A DNA stretch of 64,000 nt from Lacinutrix sp. 5H-3-7-4 (GTDB lineage: Bacteria > Bacteroidota > Bacteroidia > Flavobacteriales > Flavobacteriaceae): positions 1,736,001-1,800,000 of the forward strand of contig NC_015638.1 of the NCBI RefSeq assembly GCF_000211855.2, given 5' to 3'. Within the stretch, counting starts at the first letter, position 1. Each line of letters begins with the position of its first letter. Positions 20,755 through 31,220 of this stretch are shown piece by piece. A model generated the notes under the pieces. It did no database searches. It was not told where the DNA came from and worked only from the letters and a program-made list of their open reading frames with translations. The position numbers and the translations under genes are program-made.

Positions 20755-22662
20755 ATGCTTAATATCCATAATTTATCTATTTCATTTCAAGGCGAATACT
20801 TATTCGAAGACATTACTTTTAAATTAGGTAATGGTGATCGCGTGGGCTTAATAGGTAAAAATGGAGCAGGAAAATCTACAATGCTTAAAATATTATCTAA
20901 AGAGCTAGAACCAGACTCTGGGCAAATAGCCGCAGATAAAGAGCTAAAAATTGGATTTTTAAAACAAGATATAGACTTTGTATTTGGTAGAACTGTTTTA
21001 GAGGAATCTTACGAAGCTTTTACAGAAATTAAAGCATTAGAAGCTAAAATGGAAACTATAAACCAGCAACTAGCAGAGCGTACAGATTACGAAAGTGAAA
21101 GTTATAATCAATTAATGATTGATTTAAACGAAGTACAACACCAGTACGAAATTATAGGAGGTTATAATTATCAAGGTGATACAGAAAAAATACTTCAAGG
21201 TTTAGGTTTTAAGCGTGAAGATTTTAATAAACTTACAGATACTTTTTCTGGAGGATGGCGAATGCGAATAGAATTAGCAAAGTTACTACTTCAAAATAAT
21301 GATGTTTTATTGCTGGATGAGCCAACAAACCATTTAGATATAGAATCTATAATCTGGTTAGAAGGCTTCTTAAAAAGTTATACTGGAGCAGTCGCTATTG
21401 TAAGCCACGATAAAATGTTTTTAGATAACGTTACAAATCGTACTATAGAAATATCTCTTGGACGTATTTACGATTACCCAAAACCTTACACAAAGTACTT
21501 GGTATTAAGAGAAGAGATTAGGACACAACAACTAGCATCTCAAAAAAACCAGCAAAAACAAATAGAGCAAACCGAAAAACTAATTGAAAAGTTTAGAGCA
21601 AAGGCTTCTAAAGCAACAATGGCTCAATCGCTTATTAAAAAATTAGATAAAATAGATAGAATTGAGGTAGATGAAGATGATAATAGCGTTATGACCTTAA
21701 ATTTTCCTGTATCAATAACACCAGGAAAAGTTGTAGTAGAGGCAAACAATATATCTAAAAGTTATGGTAAAAAACAAGTGCTATCAAGTGTAAGTTTAAT
21801 GATTGAGCGAGATGCTAAAACAGCTTTTGTTGGTCAAAACGGACAAGGAAAAAGTACACTAGCTAAAATATTAGTTGGCGATTTAGAGCATGAGGGCAAT
21901 TTAAAACTTGGACATAACGTTCAAATTGGATATTTCGCACAAAATCAAGCCGAATATCTTGATGGTAATAAAACCGTTTTAGATACCATGATAGATGCGG
22001 CAAATGAAACTAACAGAAGTAAAGTTAGAGACATTTTAGGATCATTTTTATTTAGAGGTGAAGAGGCAGAAAAATACGTTCGTGTACTTTCTGGTGGTGA
22101 GCGTAATCGTTTAGCGTTAGCAAAATTAATGCTACAGCCATTTAATGTGTTAATTATGGATGAGCCTACAAATCACTTAGATATAAAATCTAAAAATGTT
22201 TTAAAAGAAGCACTTCAGCGTTTCGAAGGAACATTAATATTAGTATCTCACGATCGTGATTTTCTTCAAGGTTTAACCTCTACAGTCTATGAATTTAAAG
22301 ATGAAAAACTAAAAAAATATCTTGGAGATATAGATTATTATCTGGAAAAACGAAAAGTAGATAGTTTACGCGAAGTAGAAAAGCGAACTGTAGTTAAAGA
22401 ACAACCAAAAGAAACTAAAAAGCAAAGCTACGAGGAGCAGAAAAAACTAAAATCTTTAAATAATAAACTAAGCAATACAGAGTCTAAAATAAACCAGCTT
22501 GAAAAAGAGATAAAAGAAATAGATGTAGAGTTAGCTACTAATTATGACGAAACCGTAGCAAAACCAAACTTTTTTGATAAATATCAAGCTAAAAAAGATG
22601 AACTAGCTAAGTTAATGGATGCTTGGGAAGCTATAACCATAGAACTAGAAGAGTACGCATAA
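20755..22662 (+). CDS. ABC-F family ATPase
   Basis: This 635-residue soluble protein has two ABC domains. Walker A motifs are GKNGAGKST and GQNGQGKST, signatures FSGGWRMRIELAK and LSGGERNRLALAK, and Walker B with DEPTNHLD in each half. A linker lies between them and a C-terminal coiled coil (about 545-635) follows. There is no membrane domain, so it acts on ribosomes (Uup/EttA-like translation factor) rather than in transport. The ATG at 20755 matches the family start MLNIHNLSISFQG; an upstream in-frame codon would add eight unrelated residues. Confidence 0.93.
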   Translation: MLNIHNLSISFQGEYLFEDITFKLGNGDRVGLIGKNGAGKSTMLKILSKELEPDSGQIAADKELKIGFLKQDIDFVFGRTVLEESYEAFTEIKALEAKMETINQQLAERTDYESESYNQLMIDLNEVQHQYEIIGGYNYQGDTEKILQGLGFKREDFNKLTDTFSGGWRMRIELAKLLLQNNDVLLLDEPTNHLDIESIIWLEGFLKSYTGAVAIVSHDKMFLDNVTNRTIEISLGRIYDYPKPYTKYLVLREEIRTQQLASQKNQQKQIEQTEKLIEKFRAKASKATMAQSLIKKLDKIDRIEVDEDDNSVMTLNFPVSITPGKVVVEANNISKSYGKKQVLSSVSLMIERDAKTAFVGQNGQGKSTLAKILVGDLEHEGNLKLGHNVQIGYFAQNQAEYLDGNKTVLDTMIDAANETNRSKVRDILGSFLFRGEEAEKYVRVLSGGERNRLALAKLMLQPFNVLIMDEPTNHLDIKSKNVLKEALQRFEGTLILVSHDRDFLQGLTSTVYEFKDEKLKKYLGDIDYYLEKRKVDSLREVEKRTVVKEQPKETKKQSYEEQKKLKSLNNKLSNTESKINQLEKEIKEIDVELATNYDETVAKPNFFDKYQAKKDELAKLMDAWEAITIELEEYA

Positions 22663-22741
22663 GCTTTTTAAGATTTTTTTAAGATTGTTAGACTAAACTA
22701 TAGGCTAGATTTGTAGTCTAAGTATTTTAACCGTCAACCAA

Positions 22742-23878
22742 ATGCGTAAAATTATTCTTATTATAATTGGTATTGCACTAATTATTGTTTCATTTTTCAT
22801 TGCTAAAAGTTTAATAGCAAACAAAAACAAACCAAAACCTGTAGTTCCTAAAGTTGTTAAAACAGTATTAATAGACACTGTTAAAAACACTACAGTACCA
22901 ATTGTAATTTCTGCCAACGGAAACCTTACCGCAAAGCAAAGAGTAGAATTATATTCTGAAGTTCAAGGCATATTTAAATCTGGTAGAAAACTTTTTAAAC
23001 CTGGTCAAGAGTATAATAGAGGAGAAACTTTAATAAGTCTTGATGCCGCAGAATATTACGCGAGTGTACAATCTGCAAAAAGCAATTTATATAATAGTAT
23101 TGCAGCAATAATGCCAGATTTAAGATTAGATTTTAAAGATGTTTACCAAAAATGGCAAACCTATTTAAATAATTTCGATTTAAATAAAACCACTCCAAAA
23201 TTACCAGAAGTATCAAACGAGAAAGAAAATTATTTTATAACAGGTCGCGGTATTATAAGTGCTTATTATAATGTAAAAAACTTAGAACAGCGTTTAGCTA
23301 AATATAGAATTACAGCACCATTTTCTGGAATATTAACCGAAGCTTTAGTGACTGAAGGTACACTGGTGCGAAACGGTCAAAAACTAGGAGAGTTTATAAA
23401 TCCATCTGTTTACGAAATGGAAGTTGCTATTAGCAAATCTTTTGCAGATGTTTTAAAAGTAGGAGAAAATGTAAGTTTAAATAACTTAGATAAAACAAAA
23501 ACCTACTCAGGAAAAGTCTCAAGAATTAATGGAAGTATAGATGCTACAACACAAACTATAACTGTTTATATAGAAGTTAAAGATAAAGACTTAAAAGAAG
23601 GCATGTACTTAGAAGCTAATTTAGATGCAGAAAAAGTAGAAAATGCAATAGAAATTGATAGAAACCTATTATTAGATAGTCAAGAAGTGTATGTAATAAA
23701 TGATAGTTTGCTAGATGTGATAAAAGTAAAACCTGTCCATTTTTCTAACGAAAAAGTGATTTTAAAAAATATTCCAAATGGCACTATTTTATTAAAAAAG
23801 CCAGTGCCAGGAGCTTATGCAGGTATGCGAGTGTCTCCAGCAAACAGTAATACAACTGCTAACGAAACCGTTCAATAA
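22742..23878 (+). CDS. RND efflux periplasmic adaptor (membrane fusion protein)
   Basis: This 378-residue adaptor is anchored by one N-terminal helix (IILIIIGIALIIVSFFIA). It has a split lipoyl-like domain (RVELYSEVQGIFKSGRKLF and RITAPFSGILTEALVTEGTLV) and a beta-barrel domain. It links the inner-membrane RND pump to the outer-membrane channel encoded downstream. The stop overlaps the pump start (TAATG), so the genes are coupled. Confidence 0.93.
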   Translation: MRKIILIIIGIALIIVSFFIAKSLIANKNKPKPVVPKVVKTVLIDTVKNTTVPIVISANGNLTAKQRVELYSEVQGIFKSGRKLFKPGQEYNRGETLISLDAAEYYASVQSAKSNLYNSIAAIMPDLRLDFKDVYQKWQTYLNNFDLNKTTPKLPEVSNEKENYFITGRGIISAYYNVKNLEQRLAKYRITAPFSGILTEALVTEGTLVRNGQKLGEFINPSVYEMEVAISKSFADVLKVGENVSLNNLDKTKTYSGKVSRINGSIDATTQTITVYIEVKDKDLKEGMYLEANLDAEKVENAIEIDRNLLLDSQEVYVINDSLLDVIKVKPVHFSNEKVILKNIPNGTILLKKPVPGAYAGMRVSPANSNTTANETVQ

Positions 23879-26800
23879 TGAAAAAAATAATTGAATACTT
23901 TATTAGGTATCACGTTGCAGTAAACGTTATCATTCTTGCTTTTTTTGTATTTGGAGTAATAGGTGCATTATCTTTAAAATCATCTTTCTTTCCTTTAACA
24001 GAATCAAAAATAATTAATGTTTCAATTACATATCCTGGAGCTTCACCATTAGAGATAGAAGAAGGAATTGTACTTCAAATAGAAGATAATTTAAAAGGAT
24101 TAAAAGGTGTAGATCGTGTTACCTCTGTATCTAGAGAAAATAGCGGAAGCATAACTGTAGAAATTGAAAAAGGAGAAAGCTTAGATTTTATGCTGCTTGA
24201 AGTTAAAAATGCAGTAGATAGAGTGCCTTCTTTTCCAACAGGTATGGAACCTTTAGTAGTTTCTAAACAAGAAGCTGTTAGAGAAACTATTTCTTTTGCG
24301 CTAAGTGGTAAAGACATTCCTTTAGTAACATTAAAACAGTTAGCACGACAAGTTGAAACAGATTTACGAACGTTAGATGGTATTTCACAAATTGAAATCT
24401 CTGGATTTCCAGATGAAGAAATAGAAATTGCAGTTAATGAAAACAGTCTTTTAGCTTATAACATTACATTTAGTGATGTTTCTCAAGCGGTTGCAAATGC
24501 AAATATTTTGGTAACTGGTGGTAATGTTAAAACTGAAGCCGAAGAATATTTAATTAGAGCAAATAACAAACAATATTTTGGTAGCGAATTATCAAATATA
24601 ATTGTAAAAGCAACTACAGATGGTAAAGTTGTTAGACTAAAAGACGTTGCAACAATTAGAGATCGTTTTTCCGAAACGCCGAATGCAACATATTTTAATC
24701 AAGAATTAGCTGTAAATATTTCTATAACAAGTACTAATAATGAAGACCTTATTTCTTCAGCAGATAAAGTAAAAGAATACATAGAAAGTTATAACCAAAA
24801 GTATGACAATGTAAGACTAGATGTTGTTAGAGATTTATCTATAACCTTAAACCAACGTACTCAATTATTAGCAGAAAATGCAATAGTTGGTATGTTATTG
24901 GTATTAATTTTTTTATCTATTTTCTTAAACACACGTTTGGCACTTTGGGTGGCATTTGGTTTGCCAGTATCGTTTTTAGGAATGTTTGTATTTGCAGGAC
25001 AGTTTGATGTGACAATAAATGTATTATCCCTTTTCGGGATGATTATAGTTATTGGTATTCTTGTAGATGACGGTATTGTAATTGCCGAAAACATTTATCA
25101 GCATTACGAAAAAGGAAAAAGTCCAGTTCAAGCTGCAATAGATGGAACTTTAGAAGTTATTCCACCAGTAGTTTCAGCAATAATCACAACCTTATTAGCC
25201 TTTTCGTTATTTTTCTTTTTAGATAGTAGAATAGGCGAGTTTTTTAGCGAGGTTTCTGTAATTGTAATATTAACACTAGTAGTATCTTTAATAGAGGCAT
25301 TAATAATTTTACCTGCGCATTTAGCACACTCAAAAGCACTACGTATTAAAAAGGAAGAATTAAATGCTAAAAAATCTAAAGGCTTTTTCTCTATAATGCG
25401 AAATATAAATAAAGCCGGAGATAAGTTCATGAATTACCTTAGAGATAAGGTATATACACCGGTTTTAAATTTTGTACTAAGTTTTAAAATTTTATCATTA
25501 GGTATTTTTGTATCACTACTTATTTTAACATTTGGTTCCATTGGTGGTGGTATTATAGGTACTGCATTTTTTCCGCGTATAGCTAGTGATTCTGCAAATA
25601 TAGAATTGGTTATGCCAGCAGGAACAAATGTGAAAATTACAGATTCTATAATATCTATGATAGAAGAGAAATCTTTTATTGTAAACCAAGAACTTACAGA
25701 TAAATATTTAAAAGGAACAGGAAAACAATTATTCGAGAATACAATTGTAAATATTAGTAGTAGTTCAAGTGCCTCATTACGCATAAACTTGTTACCTGGA
25801 GAAGAACGTCCAGATGCTATTCAGGCATTTTTAATTACTAATAGACTAGAAGAATTAGTTGGTCCAGTAATTGGTCCAGAACGTTTAATTTATGGTTCAG
25901 GAGGTAATTTTGGTGGAAGTCCAGTTTCTGTATCACTTTTAAGTAATAATATAGAAGAATTAAAAGCCTCTAAAGCCGATTTAAAAAAACACTTAGAATC
26001 TAATCCTTTATTAAAAGATATTGGAGATAACGATCCAGTAGGAATTAAAGAAATAAGACTAGAACTTAAAGAAAGTGCATACCTATTAGGGTTAGACTTG
26101 AGAACAGTAATGGCACAAGTACGTTCTGGTTTCTTTGGTGCTCAAGCACAACGTTTTCAACGTGGTCAAGACGAAATTAGAGTTTGGGTACGTTATGATA
26201 AAAACAACCGTAGTTCTATAAACGATTTAGATGCTATGCGTATTTTAACACCAACAGGTGAGCGCGTAACACTTAAAGATATCGCAAATTATAGCATAGT
26301 TAGAGGAGATGTTGCTATAAATCACTTAGAAGGTAAACGTGAAATTCAAGTATATGCAGATTTAAAAGATCCAAGTACTAGTAATACCGATATTTTAGAT
26401 GATATAAAAACTAATTTCATACCGCAATTAAAATCTAAATACCCAACAATTAATGCATCATTCGAAGGTCAAAATAGAGAATTCAACAAACTTTCAAGTT
26501 CTTTAGGAGTTGCAGGACCAATAATTTTATTGCTCATTTATATTACAATAGCATTTACTTTTAGAAGCTATTCGCAACCGCTTTTACTAATACTATTAAT
26601 ACCATTTAGTATTACAGCAGTAGCTTGGGGACATTGGATTTCTGGATTTCCTTTAAATATTTTATCACTTTTAGGAATTATTGCTTTAATAGGAATAATG
26701 GTAAACGATGGTTTAGTTTTAATAGGGAAGTTTAATAGTAATTTACGTGAAGGTATGACGTTTGATATGGCAATATCTGAAGCTGGAAAGTCAAGATTTA

Positions 26801-27075
26801 GAGCCATATTTTTAACCTCTCTAACTACCATTGCTGGTCTTGCACCATTATTATTAGAAAAAAGCCGACAAGCACAATTTTTAAAGCCAATGGCAATTTC
26901 AATATCTTACGGTATTGGTTATGCCACAGTGTTAACCTTATTAGTACTTCCGTTATTTTTATCATTTAGTAATAGTTTTAAAAAGAATAGTAAATGGTTA
27001 GTAACAGGAAAAGACGTTACTAGAGAAGAAGTTGAAAGAGCAATTATAGAACAAAAAGAAGAAAATGAACACTAA
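23878..27075 (+). CDS. RND efflux pump, inner-membrane transporter
   Basis: This is a 1065-residue AcrB-type transporter with two homologous halves, each with six helices and a large periplasmic loop. The first half has the TM4 acidic motif VDDGIVIAEN; the second has VNDGLVLIGKFN. Thus the paired aspartates used for proton relay are present in TM4. It exports drugs or other hydrophobic compounds with the adjacent adaptor and TolC-like channel. The substrate cannot be read from the sequence. Confidence 0.94.
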   Translation: MKKIIEYFIRYHVAVNVIILAFFVFGVIGALSLKSSFFPLTESKIINVSITYPGASPLEIEEGIVLQIEDNLKGLKGVDRVTSVSRENSGSITVEIEKGESLDFMLLEVKNAVDRVPSFPTGMEPLVVSKQEAVRETISFALSGKDIPLVTLKQLARQVETDLRTLDGISQIEISGFPDEEIEIAVNENSLLAYNITFSDVSQAVANANILVTGGNVKTEAEEYLIRANNKQYFGSELSNIIVKATTDGKVVRLKDVATIRDRFSETPNATYFNQELAVNISITSTNNEDLISSADKVKEYIESYNQKYDNVRLDVVRDLSITLNQRTQLLAENAIVGMLLVLIFLSIFLNTRLALWVAFGLPVSFLGMFVFAGQFDVTINVLSLFGMIIVIGILVDDGIVIAENIYQHYEKGKSPVQAAIDGTLEVIPPVVSAIITTLLAFSLFFFLDSRIGEFFSEVSVIVILTLVVSLIEALIILPAHLAHSKALRIKKEELNAKKSKGFFSIMRNINKAGDKFMNYLRDKVYTPVLNFVLSFKILSLGIFVSLLILTFGSIGGGIIGTAFFPRIASDSANIELVMPAGTNVKITDSIISMIEEKSFIVNQELTDKYLKGTGKQLFENTIVNISSSSSASLRINLLPGEERPDAIQAFLITNRLEELVGPVIGPERLIYGSGGNFGGSPVSVSLLSNNIEELKASKADLKKHLESNPLLKDIGDNDPVGIKEIRLELKESAYLLGLDLRTVMAQVRSGFFGAQAQRFQRGQDEIRVWVRYDKNNRSSINDLDAMRILTPTGERVTLKDIANYSIVRGDVAINHLEGKREIQVYADLKDPSTSNTDILDDIKTNFIPQLKSKYPTINASFEGQNREFNKLSSSLGVAGPIILLLIYITIAFTFRSYSQPLLLILLIPFSITAVAWGHWISGFPLNILSLLGIIALIGIMVNDGLVLIGKFNSNLREGMTFDMAISEAGKSRFRAIFLTSLTTIAGLAPLLLEKSRQAQFLKPMAISISYGIGYATVLTLLVLPLFLSFSNSFKKNSKWLVTGKDVTREEVERAIIEQKEENEH

Positions 27076-28384
27076 ATTTCAATTTTTATTAGCCATAAGT
27101 TTTTTGTTTTGTGTTAGTAGTTTTTCACAAGAATTACTAACTAAAACCGAAGCAATAGCTAAAGCTTTAGATAATAATTACGGTGTAAAAGTTGTTAAAA
27201 ACGATGTGGAAGTAGCTCAAAATAATGCGAGTATATTAAACTCTGGTTATCTACCAACATTAACAGCAAATGCAGGAGCAACTTATAATATAGATAATAC
27301 CGAAGCAGAATTTTCAGACGGTTCAACAACAACATTAAATGGGGCCGAAAGTTCTCGCTATAACGCAGGATTAACTTTAAACTATACATTATTTGATGGA
27401 TTTGGACGTAGCTATAATTATAAACGCTTAAAAGAGCAACATCAATTAACAGAGTTACAAGCAAGAGAAACTATTGAAAATACAATAATTCAAATGTTTT
27501 CTGTATACTACAATGTAGCGCAATTATCACTAAATTTAGAAGCTTTACAAGAAACTTTAAACATAACTAAAGACCGTTTAACACGTTCCAAATATCAATT
27601 TGAATATGGGCAAAACACCAAGTTAGAAGTTTTAAATGCAGAAGTAGATATTAATAACGATAGTATTAATATTATAAATGCGAAGCAGGAATTAAAAAAC
27701 GCAAAACGTGATTTAAAAGTTGTTTTAGGTGAATCATACATAGATAATTTTAATGTAGAAACCGAAGTAGATTTCACCTTAAAGTTTCAAAGAGATAGTT
27801 TGTTTAAAAAAGCTAAAGAACGAAATGTAGCATTACTTCAAACCAATAAAAATATAGCAATAAGTGAGTTGGATATAAGTTCAGGAAAATCTGCTTATTT
27901 GCCAACATTAGGTTTAGTAGGTACATATGGTTGGAATAGGAGTAATAATAATGCAGCTTCCTTTGTTGCTGTTTCGACAAATACAGGTTTGTCCGGAGGT
28001 TTAAATTTAAGCTGGAATTTGTTTGAAGGTGGCTCAAGAATAACACGAGTAAAAAACGCTAAAATAAATTTAGAAACTCAAAAACTGCTTAAAGAAGATA
28101 TATTATTATCAATAGAACGTGATTTTAATAATGCCTGGGATAACTTTATAAATAAGCTAGAGATATATAATATTCAAGAAAAAAATATTATTACCGCCCA
28201 AAATAATTTCGACAGAACACGTGAAAAATTTAAAGTAGGCCAAATAAACTCTATAGAATTTAGGCAAGCACAACTTAATTTATTAAACACAGAGTTAAGT
28301 AGAAACCAAGCTAAATTTTCTGCAAAGCTTTCAGAATTACAGTTATTACAACTAAGTGGAGAATTGCTAAACACCACATTTTAA
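27065..28384 (+). CDS. TolC-like outer-membrane efflux protein
   Basis: The product has 439 residues, with a signal peptide (MNTKFQFLLAISFLFCVSSFSQ) and two repeated outer-membrane-efflux-protein domains of long helices with beta strands between. It forms the exit duct of the RND system. It overlaps the pump gene by 11 bases, completing the three-gene operon. A weak TAAAAC/GTTTTA hairpin just downstream (28391-28407) lacks a clear T run. Confidence 0.93.
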   Translation: MNTKFQFLLAISFLFCVSSFSQELLTKTEAIAKALDNNYGVKVVKNDVEVAQNNASILNSGYLPTLTANAGATYNIDNTEAEFSDGSTTTLNGAESSRYNAGLTLNYTLFDGFGRSYNYKRLKEQHQLTELQARETIENTIIQMFSVYYNVAQLSLNLEALQETLNITKDRLTRSKYQFEYGQNTKLEVLNAEVDINNDSINIINAKQELKNAKRDLKVVLGESYIDNFNVETEVDFTLKFQRDSLFKKAKERNVALLQTNKNIAISELDISSGKSAYLPTLGLVGTYGWNRSNNNAASFVAVSTNTGLSGGLNLSWNLFEGGSRITRVKNAKINLETQKLLKEDILLSIERDFNNAWDNFINKLEIYNIQEKNIITAQNNFDRTREKFKVGQINSIEFRQAQLNLLNTELSRNQAKFSAKLSELQLLQLSGELLNTTF

Positions 28385-28541
28385 ATTTAGTAAAACAAAA
28401 CGTTTTATCGGTTAATTTTACTTTTTACAGTAATTTTTTTAAATAGCTGAGTCTTAATTGTGTAGTTCGTCGAAAAAAATTGCTTTAAACGGAGGATTAT
28501 TATATATTTACTTCATAATTAGTCCCAAAAACTAAACCATT

Positions 28542-29360
28542 ATGAAAACTCTTAATCTTACATTAATCTGCTTATTTGCATCTTTACTAAGTTTTGCAAA
28601 TATTTCTCAAACAGAAAAAAATGCATTATTAGCACTTCATGCTTCAACAAATGGAGAGCAATGGACTAAAAAATGGGATTTAAACACAGATGTTTCAAAT
28701 TGGTTTGGAGTAACTGTAGAAAATAATAAAGTTGTAGCGCTTAATCTTCCGTTTAATAATCTTAAAGGTAATTTACCAGAAGAATTAGGAAACTTAAGAG
28801 CATTAACTAAAATTAACTTTGGATTTAATAAAATATCAGGAACAATTCCATCAAGTTTTTCTAAATTAAATAATTTAAAATCTTTAGAGTTATTTTTAAA
28901 TAAATTAGAAGGTGAGATTCCTTCATTTTTAGGAACATTAACTAATTTAGAAGTTTTAGCACTGTATAGTAATAGTTTTTCAGGAGATATACCTTTGGAG
29001 TTAGCAAACCTTAAAAACTTAAAAGAATTACAATTAGGAAGTAATTTTTTAACAGGAGTTATACCATCAGAATTAGGTGCATTAACCAAGCTTGAAAAAT
29101 TAAGCTTAATAGATAATAAATTAAAAGGTGAAATACCATTAGAATTAACAGACTTAAAAAATTTAGAAGAATTAATTCTTTCTGAAAATAAGTTAACAGG
29201 TAATTTACCATTACAATTTAGCCAATTAAACAGTCTTAGTACATTAATGGTAAGTGACAATAATATGGATGTAGAATATGCAACTGTAGTAGAAGATAGA
29301 GCAAGTGTTAGAAGTTCTATAGTTACTTATAATGATACTTATGTTGTAGAAAGAGATTAA
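28542..29360 (+). CDS. Secreted leucine-rich-repeat protein
   Basis: This 272-residue protein has a signal peptide (MKTLNLTLICLFASLLSFA), then an LRR cap (ALLALHASTNGEQW) and about seven plant-type leucine-rich repeats with the LxxLxLxxNxLxGxIPxxLG pattern. It lacks a type IX C-terminal sorting domain. Function is unknown; such proteins may bind surface ligands. It is a single gene between the efflux operon and a terminator. Confidence 0.85.
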   Translation: MKTLNLTLICLFASLLSFANISQTEKNALLALHASTNGEQWTKKWDLNTDVSNWFGVTVENNKVVALNLPFNNLKGNLPEELGNLRALTKINFGFNKISGTIPSSFSKLNNLKSLELFLNKLEGEIPSFLGTLTNLEVLALYSNSFSGDIPLELANLKNLKELQLGSNFLTGVIPSELGALTKLEKLSLIDNKLKGEIPLELTDLKNLEELILSENKLTGNLPLQFSQLNSLSTLMVSDNNMDVEYATVVEDRASVRSSIVTYNDTYVVERD

Positions 29361-29381
29361 ATTAGTCTTTAAATATATTGA

Positions 29382-29410
29382 AAAGAGCCGGTTATTTTAA
29401 CTGGCTCTTT
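29382..29410 (+). terminator. Terminator after the LRR gene
   Basis: A 12-bp stem (AAAGAGCCGGTT with AACTGGCTCTTT, one G-T pair) and a 5-nt loop, followed by a T-rich run. Confidence 0.88.
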
Positions 29411-29436
29411 TTATTTTTACAAAAATAGAATCCATT

Positions 29437-29619
29437 ATGTACGAACATTTTTTTCAATGTCCATATTGTTGGGAAACTATCTCAATGCTTTTAGATAGTA
29501 GTGTTAGAGAACAAACTTATGTAGAAGATTGCGAAGTTTGCTGTAACCCAATACAAATAAAACCTCATTTTGAAGACTTGCAACTTGTTGGTTTTGAAGC
29601 ATTAAATATTGAGCAATAA
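29437..29619 (+). CDS. CPXCG-motif cysteine-rich small protein
   Basis: This 60-residue protein has an N-terminal CPYC and a second cysteine group CEVCC, the zinc-ribbon layout of the CPXCG family of small bacterial proteins (here the glycine of CPXCG is replaced by W). Function is unknown. It is the last chromosomal protein gene before the initiator tRNA. Confidence 0.85.
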   Translation: MYEHFFQCPYCWETISMLLDSSVREQTYVEDCEVCCNPIQIKPHFEDLQLVGFEALNIEQ

Positions 29620-29637
29620 AATTTATTAAATAAATGC

Positions 29638-29667
29638 TTGTTATATCTAAAAATGATTGTATATTTG
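29638..29667 (+). promoter_or_regulatory. Predicted promoter of the initiator tRNA gene
   Basis: TTG at 29638-29640, a 19-base spacer and TATATTTG at 29660-29667 fit the Bacteroidota -33/-7 consensus well. The tRNA begins 71 bases downstream. Confidence 0.65.
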
Positions 29668-29738
29668 CAGTCCTAAATAATTGGTCGGCATTATGAACCG
29701 AAAGTTAAAAGCTAAGTAAATTATTTAAGAGATTAAAT

Positions 29739-29816
<78 letters not shown>

Positions 29817-29893
29817 CTTCAAGCTAATAAAATCAACGGATTGTGTCTCACAATCCGTTTTTTTATGTCTTCAATTTTCTTACATTTACAAAA

Positions 29894-29917
29894 AGTACAC
29901 GATTTAGTACACGATTT
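29894..29917. repeat. Left arm-type tandem 12-mer
   Basis: Two adjacent copies of AGTACACGATTT. The same pair (one copy with a single change) occurs at 58135-58158, about 50 bases inside the right att. Pairing with both island ends suggests binding sites for the integrase or a directionality factor. Confidence 0.7.
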
Positions 29918-29921
29918 CCCA

Positions 29922-31220
29922 ATGAAGCTTAACTATTCTAAACCTAAAATTTATACAGGTGGTGTAGATATACATCAGTGGTCTAAACTGTCCAAAAAAG
30001 AACAAAAAGATGCGTTGTCTAAATATTGGTATGTTTATTATTCTTATAGAAATCCAAAATCTGGCAAGCTCGTAAGGCAGTCTAATATAAAAGGAGGTGC
30101 TAATCAATATAAAGATAAGCAAAGTAGGTACCATGTGCTTAAAATGCTAAAGAAAGGATTAGAAATTGTACTACAAGATGGTTTTAGTCCATATAATATA
30201 AATGTATCACTAGAAGAATATATTCAGCAAAAATTTCAAAACAAATCAAACAGTAAAAATAAAAGTACAACTAGATTAGAATCTATTCAAGACAGTAATG
30301 AAACTGAAGAAAATACTGTTGTATTAAATATTGAGGATGCTTTTAAACTTGGGCTAGACACTAAAAATAAGGTGTTAAATGAAAATTCTTATCCTAAATT
30401 TAAAAGCCGAATAAATAGGTTTAAAAAGTGGTTGCTTGAGAGTAATTTTGAAATGCAAAAATGTATTACAACAATTACTAAAAAGCATGTTATAGAATAC
30501 CTTAATACTGTATTACAAAATTCAAGCCCTAGAAATAGAAATAATACAAGAACAGATTTATCTTCTCTTTTTCAAGTTTTAGAAGATAACGATGTAATAC
30601 AAGAAAATTTTATAAAAAAAATTAATGTATTAAAAGCTATTCCAGAAAGAAACAAAACCTATAAGACAAGTCAATTAAAAGAAATACATGATTATTTAGA
30701 TAAAGAAGATCCGATTTTAAGCTTGTTTGTCAAATTCATAGCCTTTAATACCTTGAGACCAATAGAGGTTTGTAGATTAAAAATAGGAGATTTAGATTTA
30801 GTTGATAAAAAATTATATGTTAGAGCTAAAAATAAGCCTGTAAAGGTTAAAATAATACCTGATATTCTGTTGAGTGAATTAGAAATTTTACATGGTAAAA
30901 AAACAGACTTATTGCTTTTTACACCAAATAATATTGGAGGTGAATGGGATACGAATGAAAGTAATAGACGTGATTATTTTACTAAAAAATTTAAAAAAGT
31001 AAAAGACCATTTTGGTTTAGGTAAGAATTATGGTTTGTATAGTTTTAGGCATACCTATATTACAATTATGTATCAAAACTTAGCCAAAACATTTACTCCT
31101 CACGAAGTAAAAAGTAAATTAATGTTAATAACCGGTCATGCAACAATGAATGCTTTAGAACAGTATTTAAGAGATATAGATGCTGTTTTACCAGATGACT
31201 ACTCAAAACTTTTAAAATAA
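29922..31220 (+). CDS. Tyrosine recombinase (island integrase)
   Basis: This 432-residue phage-type integrase has an N-terminal SAM-like/arm-binding region and a catalytic domain with the first Arg in NTLRPIEVCRL, the SFRHTY box (YSFRHTYIT) and the C-terminal GHATMNALEQYLRD with the nucleophilic Tyr. The ATG at 29922 is preferred because related flavobacterial integrases start just before the YSxPKIYTGGVDI stretch; upstream codons overlap the arm repeats. It has no IntI-type extra helix that I can recognise, so it should move the island at the tRNA rather than gene cassettes. Confidence 0.92.
   Translation: MKLNYSKPKIYTGGVDIHQWSKLSKKEQKDALSKYWYVYYSYRNPKSGKLVRQSNIKGGANQYKDKQSRYHVLKMLKKGLEIVLQDGFSPYNINVSLEEYIQQKFQNKSNSKNKSTTRLESIQDSNETEENTVVLNIEDAFKLGLDTKNKVLNENSYPKFKSRINRFKKWLLESNFEMQKCITTITKKHVIEYLNTVLQNSSPRNRNNTRTDLSSLFQVLEDNDVIQENFIKKINVLKAIPERNKTYKTSQLKEIHDYLDKEDPILSLFVKFIAFNTLRPIEVCRLKIGDLDLVDKKLYVRAKNKPVKVKIIPDILLSELEILHGKKTDLLLFTPNNIGGEWDTNESNRRDYFTKKFKKVKDHFGLGKNYGLYSFRHTYITIMYQNLAKTFTPHEVKSKLMLITGHATMNALEQYLRDIDAVLPDDYSKLLK

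Noticed and set aside
28637-29260. 207-codon open frame on the minus strand
   Set aside because: It is an antisense shadow of the LRR gene, produced by the periodic Leu/Asn repeat codons.
29922-31220. Integron integrase IntI
   Set aside because: It sits next to the tRNA att site, has the usual island-integrase layout and shows no extra helical insert that I can recognise.
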